Shown piece after piece: positions 9,392 to 20,605 of a stretch of 64,000 nucleotides of DNA; positions within the stretch are counted from its first letter, which is position 1, and each line of letters starts with the position of its first letter. The DNA is taken from positions 10,776,725 through 10,840,724 of the forward strand of contig JAJEKV010000002.1 of NCBI GenBank assembly GCA_021234155.1. The letters run 5' to 3'. The notes beneath the pieces were generated by a model that did not search any database, was not told where the DNA came from, and saw nothing but the letters and a program-made list of their open reading frames with translations. Source of the stretch: Isoetes taiwanensis (taxonomy: Eukaryota > Streptophyta > Lycopodiopsida > Isoetales > Isoetaceae). The translations under genes and the position numbers were made by a program.

Positions 9392-10894
9392 AATTGTAAG
9401 TTTGGGTTATGCTTCATGTTTTATTTCATTTAAGTCCCTCTCTTGAAAACCTATAACTTGAGGTTATGCTTCACTTTTGCCTTCAATGGTAGCCCTCCTT
9501 TTTAATGCTTGAGCAAAAGAACAAAAAAAGGGAACTACACAAAGGGTGAGGTAAAAGGATTGAAAAAAAGAACAATTACCTTACCAAAAATGGGAAATCA
9601 CTACACAAATGGCTTTTTGGAATGCTCAGTTTAAGCTCTTACATTTATATGTTGTCCAGCAACATGGGGACCGTTACACAAACAATACATAACCGTACAC
9701 AAACAATAAATAGTTTATGTGTTTATGGGCACATAGAGTTTTGTTAGTAAGTCCAAAGACTTTAGCACGATGTATCTGCTGAAATTCTACTTATTTTGTC
9801 AACAATAGACACATTCTTATGCGACCTAAAACATGGTATATAGACTTAATTCTAAACCAGAGGAATAAAATGCAATCATGGAAAAAGAAACATGTTGTCC
9901 AAGATTCTCCAGAAAAGTAGTTGCATATTGAGATCATTCTTAAGTTCCTGCAGTCCACATCCAATTTCGTAACACCTTCAGTTCCACAATAGTCAAATTT
10001 CATAATGCATTTGATGTTTCCTTTGCATGCATGCAATAATAACATGCATGATGAAGCACTGCATGCGATGCTGAGGCAATACATGACACCACATTCTTCT
10101 CTAGCATGAACTGGAAATTACTGACAGATTTGGCAAGTTGTCCATACTATACCTAGGCCTTTGTCCTTATGGTCCATGACATAATGCTTCTTGCAGGTAT
10201 TTTTTCAATAATTTGAGAAGCTCCTTTGATGCAACCATGTTGCATATAAGCTGCAGTTACCACCTTCCATAGTTATCATCTTCCATGGGATTTGCTTCAA
10301 CCTCCAGAATTTACTTTAACTTTTGTGGGAACCTTGCCTCGTTGCTTCAACAGGAAGAAGTTGTGGGTACATCAAGCATGATAGCTTTACATGGTAAAAG
10401 ACTCCACTTTAGCTACAAATGCACATCTCGTTGCAACCTATATGCAAGAATAAAACAAAAATGGCCGTATTTCTGGGCATGAGTGCCCTCGGAAGCTGTC
10501 TTGCTGAATAAATATAATATGCATTATGAATTACTAATATAGAGACAGGCTTTTTCTACTTTCTTCACGACATGCAAAGACTGAATCTGTTCTCATGTCA
10601 TAAAATTTGATGCAATTCAGTCAAAATTGCCACACCTTCAAAAGTTGGATCACCACAACTTCAAAAGTATCTTCATAATCGTTGACAATAAAATAAACAT
10701 CTGGATAAGTTGGTATAGTTTCTAAAGCCTGCGAATAACAATGATGGTCATCAATAAATATACAAATAATGGCTGTACCAGTCTTATCTGGCATTTTACA
10801 GTAACTGAACGTGGGAAATGCCATTCTGATGAGCTTGAACTATTCATAGCTTGAACTATTCATAACTGATTAAAATAAAGACTATCAAGCTTAC
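9392..10894. other. Probable Helitron interior, no intact gene
   Basis: AT-rich sequence between the Helitron terminus and the folylpolyglutamate synthase-like exon. Several short open frames exist, none with a recognisable motif or credible splice signals. Confidence 0.3.
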
Positions 10895-11017
10895 CCATTG
10901 AACCGAAATCTTTCACGAACATCAATGAGGTGAGGAGAGGTGAAGAGGCTATTCGATATCCACGCTCTTAATATGCTCTTAATAAATGCACACGTAGACC
11001 CCTGGAATGCAAAGCTC
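10895..11017 (-). pseudogene. Folylpolyglutamate synthase exon fragment
   Basis: The minus strand encodes [13 protein letters not shown], then after a diverged stretch [18 protein letters not shown], ending at a good splice donor (AATGG|GTAAGC). Both blocks are hallmarks of folylpolyglutamate synthase, the ligase that adds glutamates to folates: the end of the P-loop (KGKGSTC in the family) and the TSPHL..VRERFR segment. The P-loop lysine region upstream is lost (the frame reads FAFQGSTC) and the residues between the blocks are altered, so this is a broken piece. Only this one exon is recognisable. It lies upstream of the minus-strand Helitron terminus at 9364, consistent with gene capture. 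Confidence 0.7.
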
Positions 11018-11448
11018 TCTATTTTAGTCGTATAGACACTTACATATATCCATATCCAAATATGCACACCGGAATATGCCAATGTATCCTGGATGTGGGA
11101 AATAACTGCAGAATGCTCAACTTCCACAGATTGATTTCATTCTACAACTGATATAAGCAATAGTATGAAGAAAGGATGTATTTAACTCCAAAGATATCAT
11201 GCTTAATGAACTCCTTCTACTTCAACGTATATCCGATGCATAAAATATATGTTGATTCTTTCCATGAACTCTCATTCAGCCTTGTGCATACACAAAACCA
11301 TTAGATCGCAGAGAATTTTACTCTGAGGTAAATGGAGACCTGAAGATAGATGTCCATAAGAGAAGCAGATTGCTAAGGAGCCCTCTGCCCCGACCTTATT
11401 TACGACCTTACATGACAGCAAAATGATACAGACACAAATGATTTTTAC

Positions 11449-11520
11449 CTCAGAACATTTCTGGCTTTTGCTGCTGCTGCAATTTGTACATCAGATGCCA
11501 GTTCTCCATAGCTAGGAACA
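11449..11520 (-). pseudogene. Exon-like fragment with splice donor, gene unknown
   Basis: The minus strand reads SYGELASDVQIAAAAKARN and ends ...CTGAG|GTAAAA, a plausible splice donor. Composition and the donor suggest a captured exon, perhaps from the same source gene as the short first exon at 11988-12011. The protein was not recognised. It could be chance. Confidence 0.35.
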
Positions 11521-11750
11521 TTTACTTGATTGAGATATGTAGCCAAATAATTTCAAAGTGTCACGGCTCATCTTTGATTTCTATTCATCAGACTTATCTA
11601 CAGGGCTTTCGTTAACATTTTAACAGTTTTGCCATCGCCAGTTCTTAGCCTTAACTTGAACATGAATATCTGAGCTTAACTCAGTCTTTAACGAGACACA
11701 ACAAAACTCAAGGAAAATCGAGAGAATAAAACAAAATATTCATAACTATG

Positions 11751-11942
11751 GGCATGTCGAAACCTGCAAGCGTTTGTGAAGCTCTTGAAATGGCAGCGAA
11801 TTTGTTAGCCCCCTTTTACACTGCAAAAGACAGAGGATTGTTTAGAGGCATGTCGAAACCTGCAAGGGTTTGCGAAGCTCTTGAAATGGCAGCCCGAATT
11901 TTTAGCCCCCTTTTACAATTACCAAAAAAGGCAGAATTTTTA
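11751..11942. repeat. Tandem duplication, 96-bp period
   Basis: Two similar copies (11751-11846, 11847-11942) sharing ggcatgtcgaaacctgcaag and a following run that on the plus strand would read KPASVCEALEMAA. An indel separates the copies in their second half. On the minus strand a splice-acceptor-like cttgcag occurs in each copy, so this may be a duplicated exon-intron junction. Confidence 0.6.
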
Positions 11943-11987
11943 GAAGTAATAACTTTCAAGCATAAAAGAAATGATTTGTTAGCTCAC

Positions 11988-12011
11988 CGGATTTCCAATT
12001 TGGGATGCCAT
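11988..12011 (-). pseudogene. Possible first coding exon (MASQIGNP) with splice donor
   Basis: The minus strand has ATG followed by seven codons (MASQIGNP) and the donor CCG|GTGAGC. Upstream on the same strand is pyrimidine-rich sequence resembling a 5' UTR. The exon lies in line with the minus-strand pieces at 11449 and 10895. Linking them into one captured gene is inference. Confidence 0.3.
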
Positions 12012-12023
12012 AGCTGAATGCTC

Positions 12024-13564
12024 GACTTTCGGAGGAGAGGGGATGGCCGCAATCGAGTTTCTTAGTTTTTTTTTTTACTGATCATGGCCGTTTATTTGCT
12101 AGATTAAATCTGGGCCATCAAATTTAGGTCTCCATTGAAGACACACTGCATAATTTTATAATAAGAGATATATACCTTATCTAACAAACTTACATTTTGC
12201 AACTAAGTTGGGATGAACCATCATTCAATTAAATTGGGACTATGTCTATTCCAAAATCGCGCCGCATGACACCTTTTTGGGGCATTTATTGGTGTGAAGT
12301 TTCTTTTTTTTAACTTTTACAAAACCATTGTGGATGCTGTATATTTCTTTATTATTTTATATTTTCTTTAAATAAGGACTTAATTGGTTGCAATTAGCAA
12401 TAATCAAACATATACCACTATAGTGAAAAAGAAGAGTTTTTTTACATTAAAGAGCAGTTTCTTGTTTGTTTACTTCACTAAACTAAAAAAAATGAAGCAA
12501 ATATTACAACATCATCCTAAGAAATGGTAATGTAGAACATAAAATAACCTTTAATTGCAAGTTTTTAAGATTAAGTTAAGTTCAAAATTCATAATATACT
12601 AGGCAAATGAGGAGAATATGCTATACAAAACCATAAACGATGTCATGCAAAATGATAAAAAGAACAACAAGTTTACAAGAAAATGACTAAAGTAGTAGTT
12701 TTAAATCGCGCCAAGCGCGATTTAAGAATTGTGAAGAATTCTAAAAGTGAGATGTTTCTGCTCATCAGAAACCACCATATCCTCTTTTCCATCACTATTG
12801 TCCTCAAAAACATGTACTGGGTCTCCATAGATGCCCTGGCAGTGTCCTTTGCCAGTTTTATGATCCTGCTCTTCCTTCCCATTCACATTTTCTTCGTTTT
12901 CTTCATTCACATCAGAGAAGAAATCGGGAAATAGAGTCTCCAATCAGCTGTAAATAAAATGCCCAGTGCATCTATGGATGTAAGTCTATCAAAAAGCAAT
13001 GCTGAATAGACCTACTTACCAGATAATTTAGATCGACAGACTTGCATCTGAGCAATGGCAATTTTTTGTAAAACTTGAAGTTTTCATTCCATAGTGCTGC
13101 TGCTTTCTCACTGCATCATAAGCTCTAGACTAGCCTCCTCACATCCCATCTGTTTTAAGTATTCGCCATAGCACCCACCAAAGACCAATTTTAGAAACAA
13201 AATTATTGAAGATGGGCCTAGTGAAGCTGGACTTATATTGCAGAGCTATTGTTCAAAAGAAAAACAACAGAAAAATCACTATATGCATTTGGCTTGTGAT
13301 GTATCCCTTCTCCAAATCCAGCATCATGGAAGCTGCTCCTAATTCCATGGCTGCTAGAAGATGCTAGAAATTGCTAGAATCCTTGTAGAATCCATGCTAG
13401 AAATTCATGAGCCTTGTAGAAAGCTTCATGGAGCTGCAAGCCTTGTAGAAATCCAGCATCATGGAAGCTCGTAGAAGGCTGAGATGGATGCGGAGTTAGG
13501 CAAACTCTGCAAAAAACCTACAAACTGGTAAATGCATGCAACCCCTGCAGAAAACATAGCCGAA
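12024..13564. other. AT-rich gene-poor interval
   Basis: No gene was seen. A perfect 9-bp stem with a 3-base loop lies at 12703-12723 (aaatcgcgc/gcgcgattt). From 13330 to 13470 the words gctagaa and ccttgtagaa recur at short irregular spacing (a degenerate local repeat). Confidence 0.35.
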
Positions 13565-13860
13565 AGAAACTGGAAGAAGAAGAAGAAGCCGGCCGGACCT
13601 GCAGAGAAGAAGAAGAAGCCGGACGAAAGAAGAAGCCGGCCGACCTGCAGAGAAAAATAATATTAGAAGAAGAAGAAGAAGAAGGGCGTTGAAAAAAATA
13701 AAAGGGGAAGAAAGGCGTTTGTACTGCGCTGAAAAAAAATAAATGAGGGAAAGCGGAGGAAAAGAGGAAAGCGGAAAAGAAAAAAGCGGAAAGAAAAAAG
13801 CGGAGGAGGAGGGACGAATGAAAAAAGAGGCGGGATAAAAAGGGGGGAAATGACGGACGG
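13565..13860. repeat. Purine-rich low-complexity tract
   Basis: The plus strand is dominated by gaagaa and ggaaa words, interrupted by gccggcc. The complementary strand appears open for 130 codons only because of the bias (a phenylalanine, serine and proline run) and is not a gene. Confidence 0.7.
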
Positions 13861-13924
13861 GGCAAAAGTGGGGGAAACGACGGATGGGCCAGAAACAGAA
13901 AAAAATTTAAAATTCCCAATATTA

Positions 13925-13936
13925 AGACATATTCTT
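13925..13936. repeat. Target-site duplication (left) of the L1-type LINE
   Basis: agacatattctt here is repeated exactly at 17109-17120, directly flanking the LINE between them. Its right end abuts the oligo-T run that is the complement of the element's poly(A) tail. Confidence 0.85.
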
Positions 13937-16900
13937 TTTTTTTTTTTTTTTTTTTTGTGTCATCAATATATTAAAAGAATGGTAATGTTACAAAGCAAGT
14001 GAGGAGGAAGGAGAAGCGCCCCAAAGAGACAAGTGATACCTCGACACTCCACAACAAACTCACGTAGAAAACCGCAACTCTACTGTACAAAACCGACCAT
14101 CACCATCTACAACACCCAAAAGTCCCGCCAAATGGCAAACTTCCGCTCTACTACTCCCCGGAACACCGAAAAGCTTTGAAATAGCTTGTACCCGAGTCGA
14201 GGAATCAAAGAGGCGCAGTCGCTTTGAATCCCCGAAAGATCCACAACCGCCGCCGCTTCCAAATCAGCCACACCAACCAAGCCACGACATCGCAAGGCTT
14301 GCTTGCTGCAAGAGCGACCAAGCACCGGGATACACATGAAGCGACAGCTGGCGGCTAGTCAATCTCACACGGAACGAGCCCTAACCCAATCCCGGGCAGC
14401 CGGTAAGTGAGGGCATAAAACTGACAATGCTCCACGATCTCACGATGAAGGCCACAACAAAGGCGAGAGGGCTCACACCCGCCTAAACCGACTCACAAGG
14501 GCATTCACCACGATCTGGCACCACCACGCCCGCGAAGCACCTAACCTTCGGTGGGGGAAGTGAGCTCCATGTCCACGTCCAAACCGAAAAGTGCCATCGA
14601 GAACCCGGAAGCCGCAGAGACCACTTGCACGAAGGGGCGGTGTGTCATGAATAGCCCGACACGGTAAGAAGACCGCACAAAAGCAAGAAGACACAACATC
14701 CTGATGAACCTTCCAAACCTGCACCACCACATCATCCCGAGGGACTATAGGTATGTGTAGCGGAATACTCCACGCCACGTGTTCCCGTGATAGCCTTGGC
14801 CACCGCCTCTCGGTAAAGCGAGCTTCGAAAAGAACTCCCACGAAGCTAGTGACCACCCCAATACCAATCCTCCAAGGTGAGCCAACAGCTCGCCTCCAAT
14901 GGGCTCAAGTCCGAGCATGCACAAATGGCGCCAAGTCTTGGGGGGTAGAGGAACCCACAAGAAAGGAGAAGAGTGGTGATAAACCGAGGCATAATCTACA
15001 CGAAGAGCACACGCACATGATCCCAAGCCCGCAACACTCACTGTGAAAGGGGGATGCATGTGGGAAAGGCCAGAGACCATACAACAAAGGTGCCGGGGCA
15101 ACTCCACATGCACAGACGGCTTCCCAAACGCCACACAATGGCGAAGAGATCTGCAACAAATAAGTGCACCCGAGAAGATGCTCCATCTGCGAATGCTCCA
15201 AACAAACTTGGAGACCAACACCTTACTATACAGGCCAAATCCGGAATGGCCAAGCCCCCATCCTCCCGGGCGGAGACACTTCCACCAAGCCACTTTAACA
15301 ACCGCCCCTTCATCATCCCCCGCCCACACAAAATTTCGAACAATCTTATCCAAAGCACAGATCTTACCCTCGGGAGCTAGCATCGCAGATCTTTATATAC
15401 ATGATTGGCAATAGTGATGCGTTACACGCCATGGATAACTTGCTACCCTTCCACCAATTGAGGTGTTTTACGCAACCCCCGCAAAATCTCATCCCACACC
15501 CTCCCCATGGAAACATCCCCCAAAGGGAATACCCAACAGCTTAGTACACACATTACGGAAGCACCTTCCAAGGGAATAGAGCCAAACAAGGGGAGGCGGA
15601 GCTGGGCCCATAATCTGAGACACTTACCCCAATTCAAGAATGCACGAGGCCAAGGAGAAAGTATCCAACAAACCCTTCACATTTAAAATTCCTCTCTTAC
15701 GCCACCAAGAAGAGGAAAGTGTCATCGACAAACGGTTAATAATCTGCTGGCTACCATCCCGCATCCGAAGCCCATCCACCACTCCCTCCTCCACTATGAC
15801 CAAAAACAATCGAGATTGCCTCGCCACTGTCGTAAACAAAAGCGGCCAAAGGGCACCCTCTCGCCTAAGGAGAAAAGGCGGAGGGTTCACCACCGCACAC
15901 CACCGTAGCCCGTCTTTGACCTATGCGACTTCATGATCTCTCTACGTAAAGCGTGGACCACGATAACGCCAACATCATGGCGGAATAAGAACTCCCCAAC
16001 GGACACTATCGTAAGCTTTGGCAAAGTCAAGCTTAAGATAGGCAATGCCTTGACTTTCTTAAGGCCCAATAAAGGCCCTCATAAGCTGCGGCAACATTAG
16101 TCAAAATGTTCCTCCCAGGAACAAACCCAGACTGCACCTTACTAATGGAAGAAGTCAACACCGGCTTCAACTTCTCTGCCAGGGCTTTCGCAATAATCTT
16201 ATACACAGAGGACAACAAGGAGATAGGCCTCCAATCATTAATTGTAGAAGGCTGCTTAACCTTAGGAATCAAGGAAATGCATGCGGTATTCAAGATCCTA
16301 TCCATTTGAGAAGACTGCAGCAACTCAAGATACACCTGGTACACCGACTCACCAGCCCACTCCCAATAAGTCTGAAAGAACTCCACAGGGATGCCATCCA
16401 GCCCAGGACATTTATCCTTGGCCATGCACATACATGCCGCCGCTAAATCCTCTCTGGAGAGCTCCTGCTCCAAGCTCTCACGCTGGTGAGGCAGAATAGA
16501 TGGTTTAACAGCCCCCAAAACAAGCTCCCCGCATCTCTCGCTCATAGGGAAAAGAGTCTTGTTTGTCGCGAAAAACCCTGAAAATGGGCATGCACATACC
16601 TCTGCAAATCAGCGGAATCCTCCAAAGTTCGGCATCGAGGCAAAGCAAGGGGCGCCATAGATCTTTTATATCGCCCCGCCTAAGTCGCTCAAGAACAAGC
16701 GAACTTGTGTCCCCTCCTTCAACCGGTGGGGCTGCCTTCACACGTGCCTCCCGCTTTTTGACCTGCTCGAGCAACAATCTGTTGCAACACCGCATTCTCC
16801 TAATGCCATCGGAAAGTACGCACCGAATCCTCTCCAACTCGATAGAGACCATGCAACTCCCCGGCTCTGCTTTGCTGCACCGCCTACCAAAGACCTTGGC

Positions 16901-17108
16901 AAAAGCGGCTTCACCTTGGCCAACGCGGTCACCATACCGGACATACCCGCCCGAGATGAAAAGGTATCAAGCCACAACTCCACGGCCTTTGGGCCGAAAA
17001 TCCGCGTCGGCCAGGCCGGGTGTTCAAACGGAAGACCGTCCTAGAGGGCCGAGAGGCAACTGCACCCTGACTGGACAAGACCTGAGGGTAATGATCAGAA
17101 ATGGAGGT
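13937..17108 (-). mobile_element. 5'-truncated L1-type LINE (non-LTR retrotransposon)
   Basis: A 3.2-kb minus-strand insertion bounded by an exact 12-bp target-site duplication. It starts (3' end) with about 20 T on the plus strand, the complement of a poly(A) tail. It contains decayed reverse transcriptase and C-terminal sequence (see 14745-16852) but no endonuclease domain, so it was truncated at the 5' end during insertion. It landed just downstream of the acidic-tail reading frame at 17124-17465. Confidence 0.85.
14745..16852 (-). pseudogene. LINE ORF2 reverse transcriptase, decayed
   Basis: The longest readable piece (16545-16033) is the finger and palm region of a plant LINE reverse transcriptase: KCPGLDGIPVEFFQTYW, LIPKVKQPSTINDWRPISLL, QSGFVPGRNILTN. 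The first catalytic block DFAKAYDSVRW follows in another frame near 16000. The QGCPLAPLLF-type block is altered (REGALWPLLF, about 15855). The YADD box survives only as DDTFLFLV after a frameshift near 15725. Downstream pieces at 15637-15443 and 15383-14745 (KIVRNFVWAGDD, then VAWWKCLRPGGWGLG) match the region after the RT. At least four frameshifts plus stops: inactive. Confidence 0.85.
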
Positions 17109-17120
17109 AGACATATTCTT
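17109..17120. repeat. Target-site duplication (right) of the L1-type LINE
   Basis: Exact copy of the left duplication at 13925-13936 (agacatattctt). It marks the 5' truncation point of the LINE. Confidence 0.85.
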
Positions 17121-17123
17121 AAT

Positions 17124-17465
17124 TTAAATGAATGATGGTTGATGCATCTCATCCTCTGACTCGTTTAGACCGGGATCATCAGAGCTATTAGTGTCCCCGG
17201 CCTCACTCTCAAAACTGGATGTACTTGAACGATCCTCTTCATCACTGTCTACCAGTGAATCTTCGTCATCATCTCTGGAAGGTTTTTTGCGTGCGTTATC
17301 CAACCCACATGCTGACCTCAGCCACTTTTGAGTTACAGCATGCAACTTGTTAGCAGTAGTTAGAACGAAGTCATATGCTAGCACCTTCACTTCAGCAAGG
17401 TCTATGGCACCAACGTTTGCTTTCATCTTGACTCTCTTTCCCACTCCAGTTCTGCCCATCTCCAT
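17124..17465 (-). CDS. Fragment of unknown protein with acidic serine-rich C-terminus
   Basis: An open frame of 113 codons on the minus strand. The first half (AIDLAEVKVLAYDFVLTTAN, then LHAVTQKWLRSACGLDN) looks like folded protein. The second half is an Asp/Glu/Ser-rich tail ending in a stop. The ATG falls exactly at the edge of the proposed gypsy LTR (17465), so the frame is probably the 3' end of a gene whose upstream part was cut off by that insertion. The LINE then inserted a few bases beyond the stop. The family was not recognised; it could also belong to another transposon. Confidence 0.4.
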   Translation of the reverse strand: MEMGRTGVGKRVKMKANVGAIDLAEVKVLAYDFVLTTANKLHAVTQKWLRSACGLDNARKKPSRDDDEDSLVDSDEEDRSSTSSFESEAGDTNSSDDPGLNESEDEMHQPSFI

Positions 17466-17997
17466 GTTATACGTCCCAATAATGTGATCACCATACGGAT
17501 ATTCGTATCATACGAACATTATACTCGTATGTACAAAAGACGATCGTCACACGGATGCAAAGAAGTAGTTGCGCAGAGCAAGGTTTAAACTCGCAACCTT
17601 CCAGTTGCGAGTCACACACCTGTGCCAAGTGCCCTACCAATTTGTTAAAGACATTCCCTCATGTCTTTCTCATATGCGGGGCTGTTTCCAGGAGGTTCTA
17701 GAATATTCTAGAACCTACATGCATGCGCGACACTTGGCATGATCTCATCCATTGGAGTGACGCGATCCTAACCGTTGGCCTACATATAAGGAGGCATCTC
17801 CTTCTTGTCGAACCATTCTGGTTCAACGCCAGTCTTGAGCCTTCCAAGCATCTGTCTCGTGTCCCTGCTTGCCTTCGGGCCATTGTACTCCTGATTCCTG
17901 TTCATATATCAGATTCTTTGGCAATCTTGGCGTATTTATTCTGTATTTTTTGCGTATTTTCCACGTATTTTCCTTGTTTTTGCATAGGTTCATGACA
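17465..17997 (+). mobile_element. Candidate 5' LTR of the Ty3/gypsy element
   Basis: Starts TGTTATACG and ends TTCATGACA (TG...CA termini, three-base inverted match), 81 bases upstream of the gag start. It contains typical LTR-like 3' sequence rich in repeated gtatttt words. No second LTR is present to confirm it, because the element is truncated at 20605, so the boundaries are provisional. Confidence 0.4.
17578..17645 (-). other. tRNA-like segment inside the LTR
   Basis: On the minus strand the sequence runs TTGGTAGGGCACTTGGC (D-arm and A-box-like), then an anticodon-arm-like part, then GGTTGCGAGTTTAAACC, which matches a T-arm and B box except for one base. The acceptor stem cannot be closed, so it is not a functional tRNA gene. 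It may be a SINE-type tRNA head or a chance feature of the LTR. Confidence 0.35.
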
Positions 17998-18078
17998 GTT
18001 TGAACCGGAATCCCTTACCGGTTCTTGCCTGCTCTGATCCTAAGCATTGTTTTGCTCATATTTGGTGATTTTATATCT

Positions 18079-18980
18079 ATGGAGGAGGTTTCGACTTTAT
18101 TACAGCAGGTCCAACAGCTTGTTCAAGTATGCCAGTAGTTGCAGTTGGACAATAAAGACCTTGAGGAATGTGTTGCTTCACATGAATCTGCTTCTAGCTC
18201 AGGATTGAGGCTATCAGAGCCTAAGATCAGCCTGCCAGAGAAGTTTGACGGCACTTGGTCCAAGCTCCGCGGTTTTTTTGAATTAGATCAGGCTTGTGAT
18301 CCAGCTCCATCCTCATAGATATTCCACGGCCCAGGAACAAGTGGGGCTGATTGGTTCTCTTCTCACAGGGCCAGCTCTAAGTTGATTTGCTCCTTTATTA
18401 GAGAAAGGAGCCCCAGAGTTGCAAGATTTTACTGCTTTCACTGTAGAGCTCGAGGCATGCTTTGGAGACACCGATCGTCAGCGCACAACAATCAAGAGAA
18501 AACTTTGCAATCTAAGGCAAGGCTCTCATCTAACGTCACTATATGCACCAGAATTTTATCAAATTGCGGTAGATACTGCCTGGGATGATGTTGCACTTCG
18601 AGATTGTTTCCGAAGGGGGTTACGAGAGGATGTGAAAGATATGATGTTGTCTATGGAGGACCCTCAGACTTTGGAAGAAGCCATCAGATTTGCAGTTCGA
18701 TGTGATAATCGGCTCTTCGAACGTAGGCAAGAGAGACGTACTCAGGTCTTCCCAATCACACAAGTGCCTGTAGCTATGCCTTCGTGGTCTCATCTGTAGA
18801 ATCTAGCAGGTCTGGACTTGAGTATGCAGATTGATCGGGCAGTTCGAGGACCCTTATTTGCCGTCGAGAAGCAGCGTCGGAGAAAGGCTAATCTTTGCCT
18901 CTACTATGGAGAAGCTGGCCATATTGCTCGTGGATGGCATGTGAAGCGCCCAAATCAGTCGGAAAACTTTAGAGGCTGGT
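18079..18980 (+). pseudogene. Ty3/gypsy gag, decayed
   Basis: ATG at 18079 opens MEEVSTLLQQVQQLVQVCQ, then an in-frame TAG. Past it, SEPKISLPEKFDGT and, in another frame, VELEACFGDTDRQRTTIKRK, LYAPEFYQIA, then LRDCFRRGLREDVKD and RCDNRLFERRQERR form a classic retrotransposon capsid domain. A CCHC zinc knuckle follows but is damaged: CLYYGEAGHIARGW, with Tyr and Trp replacing two cysteines. Several frameshifts and stops: inactive. Confidence 0.8.
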
Positions 18981-19044
18981 CCGAGTAGTAGGAGTCTCTA
19001 GTCGGCTGGCCACCTTTTCTCAGACTCCTTTCACAGTCCTTGGC

Positions 19045-19410
19045 ATGTTTATTCTATCGGATAAGGTCATCAAGGCATTCTTCATCCCTATATCATTGAA
19101 ATCAGAGGTTAGAAGATTGGAAGCATTGGCGCAACTTGATTGTGGTGCAAATGTTCGCTTTATGGATAATGCATTCGCCAATAAGCACGCAATCCCTGAA
19201 AGCAAGGTTGAGCAACCTTCTGTCGGAGATCTCCTCGGGTGCAGTCACAGAATGTACTGTGCCTCTTCAGCTTTTATTCGAGGGAGTTTCTTGTAGTATC
19301 TCCTTCAATCTCATCGCTAGTCCACATGCGCCAATAGTCTTGGGTTTGCCCTGGCTCGAGAAACATAACCAACGGATTGATTGGCATACTAGATCGTTTC
19401 GATTTGCCGG
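19045..19410 (+). pseudogene. Ty3/gypsy aspartic protease region
   Basis: [18 protein letters not shown] holds the protease active-site triad as DCG in place of DSG/DTG. After one frameshift the flap and C-terminal block appears (AVTECTVPL, then [17 protein letters not shown]). The LGLPWL and IDW words are diagnostic of the retropepsin end in gypsy elements. Confidence 0.75.
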
Positions 19411-19559
19411 TTCTAGCTCTAGTTCTAGTTCCAGTTCATCTGTAGTTCAGGCCTCTATACCAACATCGACTTCAATCTGTGCAGTACCGTGGGCCCCTGA
19501 TTCTGTCCTTGCTGTTCCTGTTGCTGCTCCATGTGCTGATTCGACTCTTACCTCTGCTC

Positions 19560-19760
19560 CAGTTCATCCCCAGATGCTGACCATATTCTTGATGATGTTC
19601 CAACTCCAGCTCCAGTTTTTGCTCTTGCTCCAGTTCCAGTTCCTGGTACTGCTCCTGGTCCAGTTCTTGTTCCAGTCCCTGCTCCAGTTCCTGTTCCTGT
19701 TGCCCCTGCTCCTGCTCCTGCTCACGTTCCTGTTCCTGCTCCTGCTTTTGTAGAGGCGTC
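19560..19760 (+). repeat. Proline/alanine/valine-rich linker, low-complexity repeats
   Basis: Repeated gctcctgttccagttcc words encode a Pro-Ala-Val run (for example [13 protein letters not shown]) between the protease and reverse transcriptase of the same element. Repeats of this kind expand and contract easily. On the other strand they give a glutamine/glutamate-rich chance frame. Confidence 0.7.
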
Positions 19761-19836
19761 TTCATGCCCTCAGTTTCGTATCTCGAAGATTTCTCTTCGC
19801 GAGTTCAATAAATCTAGAAGGCAAGATCCAAGTTCA

Positions 19837-20605
19837 GTGTTTGTAATCCAGGTTCATCCGTCGGCTAGCTCGTCACCAACGAAGTTTGCTCCAATGCTCC
19901 CAGATAAATATAGCGACTTCTCTGATGTTTTTGACAAAGTGAGGGCCAGCAGACTCCCAGAGCATCGTCCATATGATTGTCCTATTGATTTGCAGGCGGG
20001 GACAACGCCGCCATATCGTCCGATGTATGGTCTATCTCTCGCTGAGTTGAAGGTTTTGCGGGATTATATTGAAGAGGATCTAGCCACTGGCTTCATTCGA
20101 CATTCTCAGTCCCCTGCTGGAGCGCCTATCTTCTTCGTCAAAAGGAAAGATGATTCGTTGCGTCTAGTCGTTGATTATCGCAGCCTCAATAAAATTACAG
20201 TATCGAATCGGTATCCGCTTCTTCTGATCCCCGATTTGTTGGAGCGACTCCAAGGTGCGCATTATTTTACGAAGATTGATCTTCGGGGTGCCTATAATCT
20301 TATTCGGATCCGGGAGGGTGATGATTGGAAAACAGCTTTTCGTACTCGGTGTGGTCATTTTAAGTACACAGTTATGCCATTTGGACTTACCAATGCTCCA
20401 GCAGTATTCCAGCATATGGCCAATGATGTTTTTCGAGAGTTCTTAGACACTTTTGTTATTATCTATTTGGATAATATTCTTATTTATTCTAAGACTCTCG
20501 AAGAACATGAGAGGCATGTTCGACAGGTCCTTCAGAAGCTTCGTGAACATGGGCTATATGCCAAACTTGAGAAGTGTCAGTTCGAGCAGGATAATGTGGA
20601 GTTCC
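19837..20605 (+). pseudogene. Ty3/gypsy reverse transcriptase, truncated
   Basis: An open 257-codon stretch covering most of a Ty3/gypsy RT: LPEHRPYDCPIDLQAG, IFFVKRKDDSLRLVVDYR, FTKIDLRGAYNLIRI, TAFRTRCGHFKYTVMPFGL, and the catalytic box IYLDNILIYS, in which the second Asp is Asn. The protein is cut immediately after NVEFL, where the family normally continues with GY and the rest of RT, RNase H and integrase. The cut coincides with the terminus of the LTR that begins at 20606. The remainder is not found in the window. Confidence 0.85.

Noticed and set aside
12703-12723. 9-bp hairpin considered as another Helitron end
   Set aside because: No CTRR followed by T at the right distance. The stem sequence is unrelated to the family hairpin.
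13518-13919. 133-codon minus-strand frame rich in Phe, Ser and Pro
   Set aside because: It is the complement of a purine-rich low-complexity tract. Its length follows from composition.
19472-19765. Glutamine/glutamate-rich minus-strand frame
   Set aside because: Shadow of the Pro-Ala-Val linker repeats in the gypsy polyprotein.
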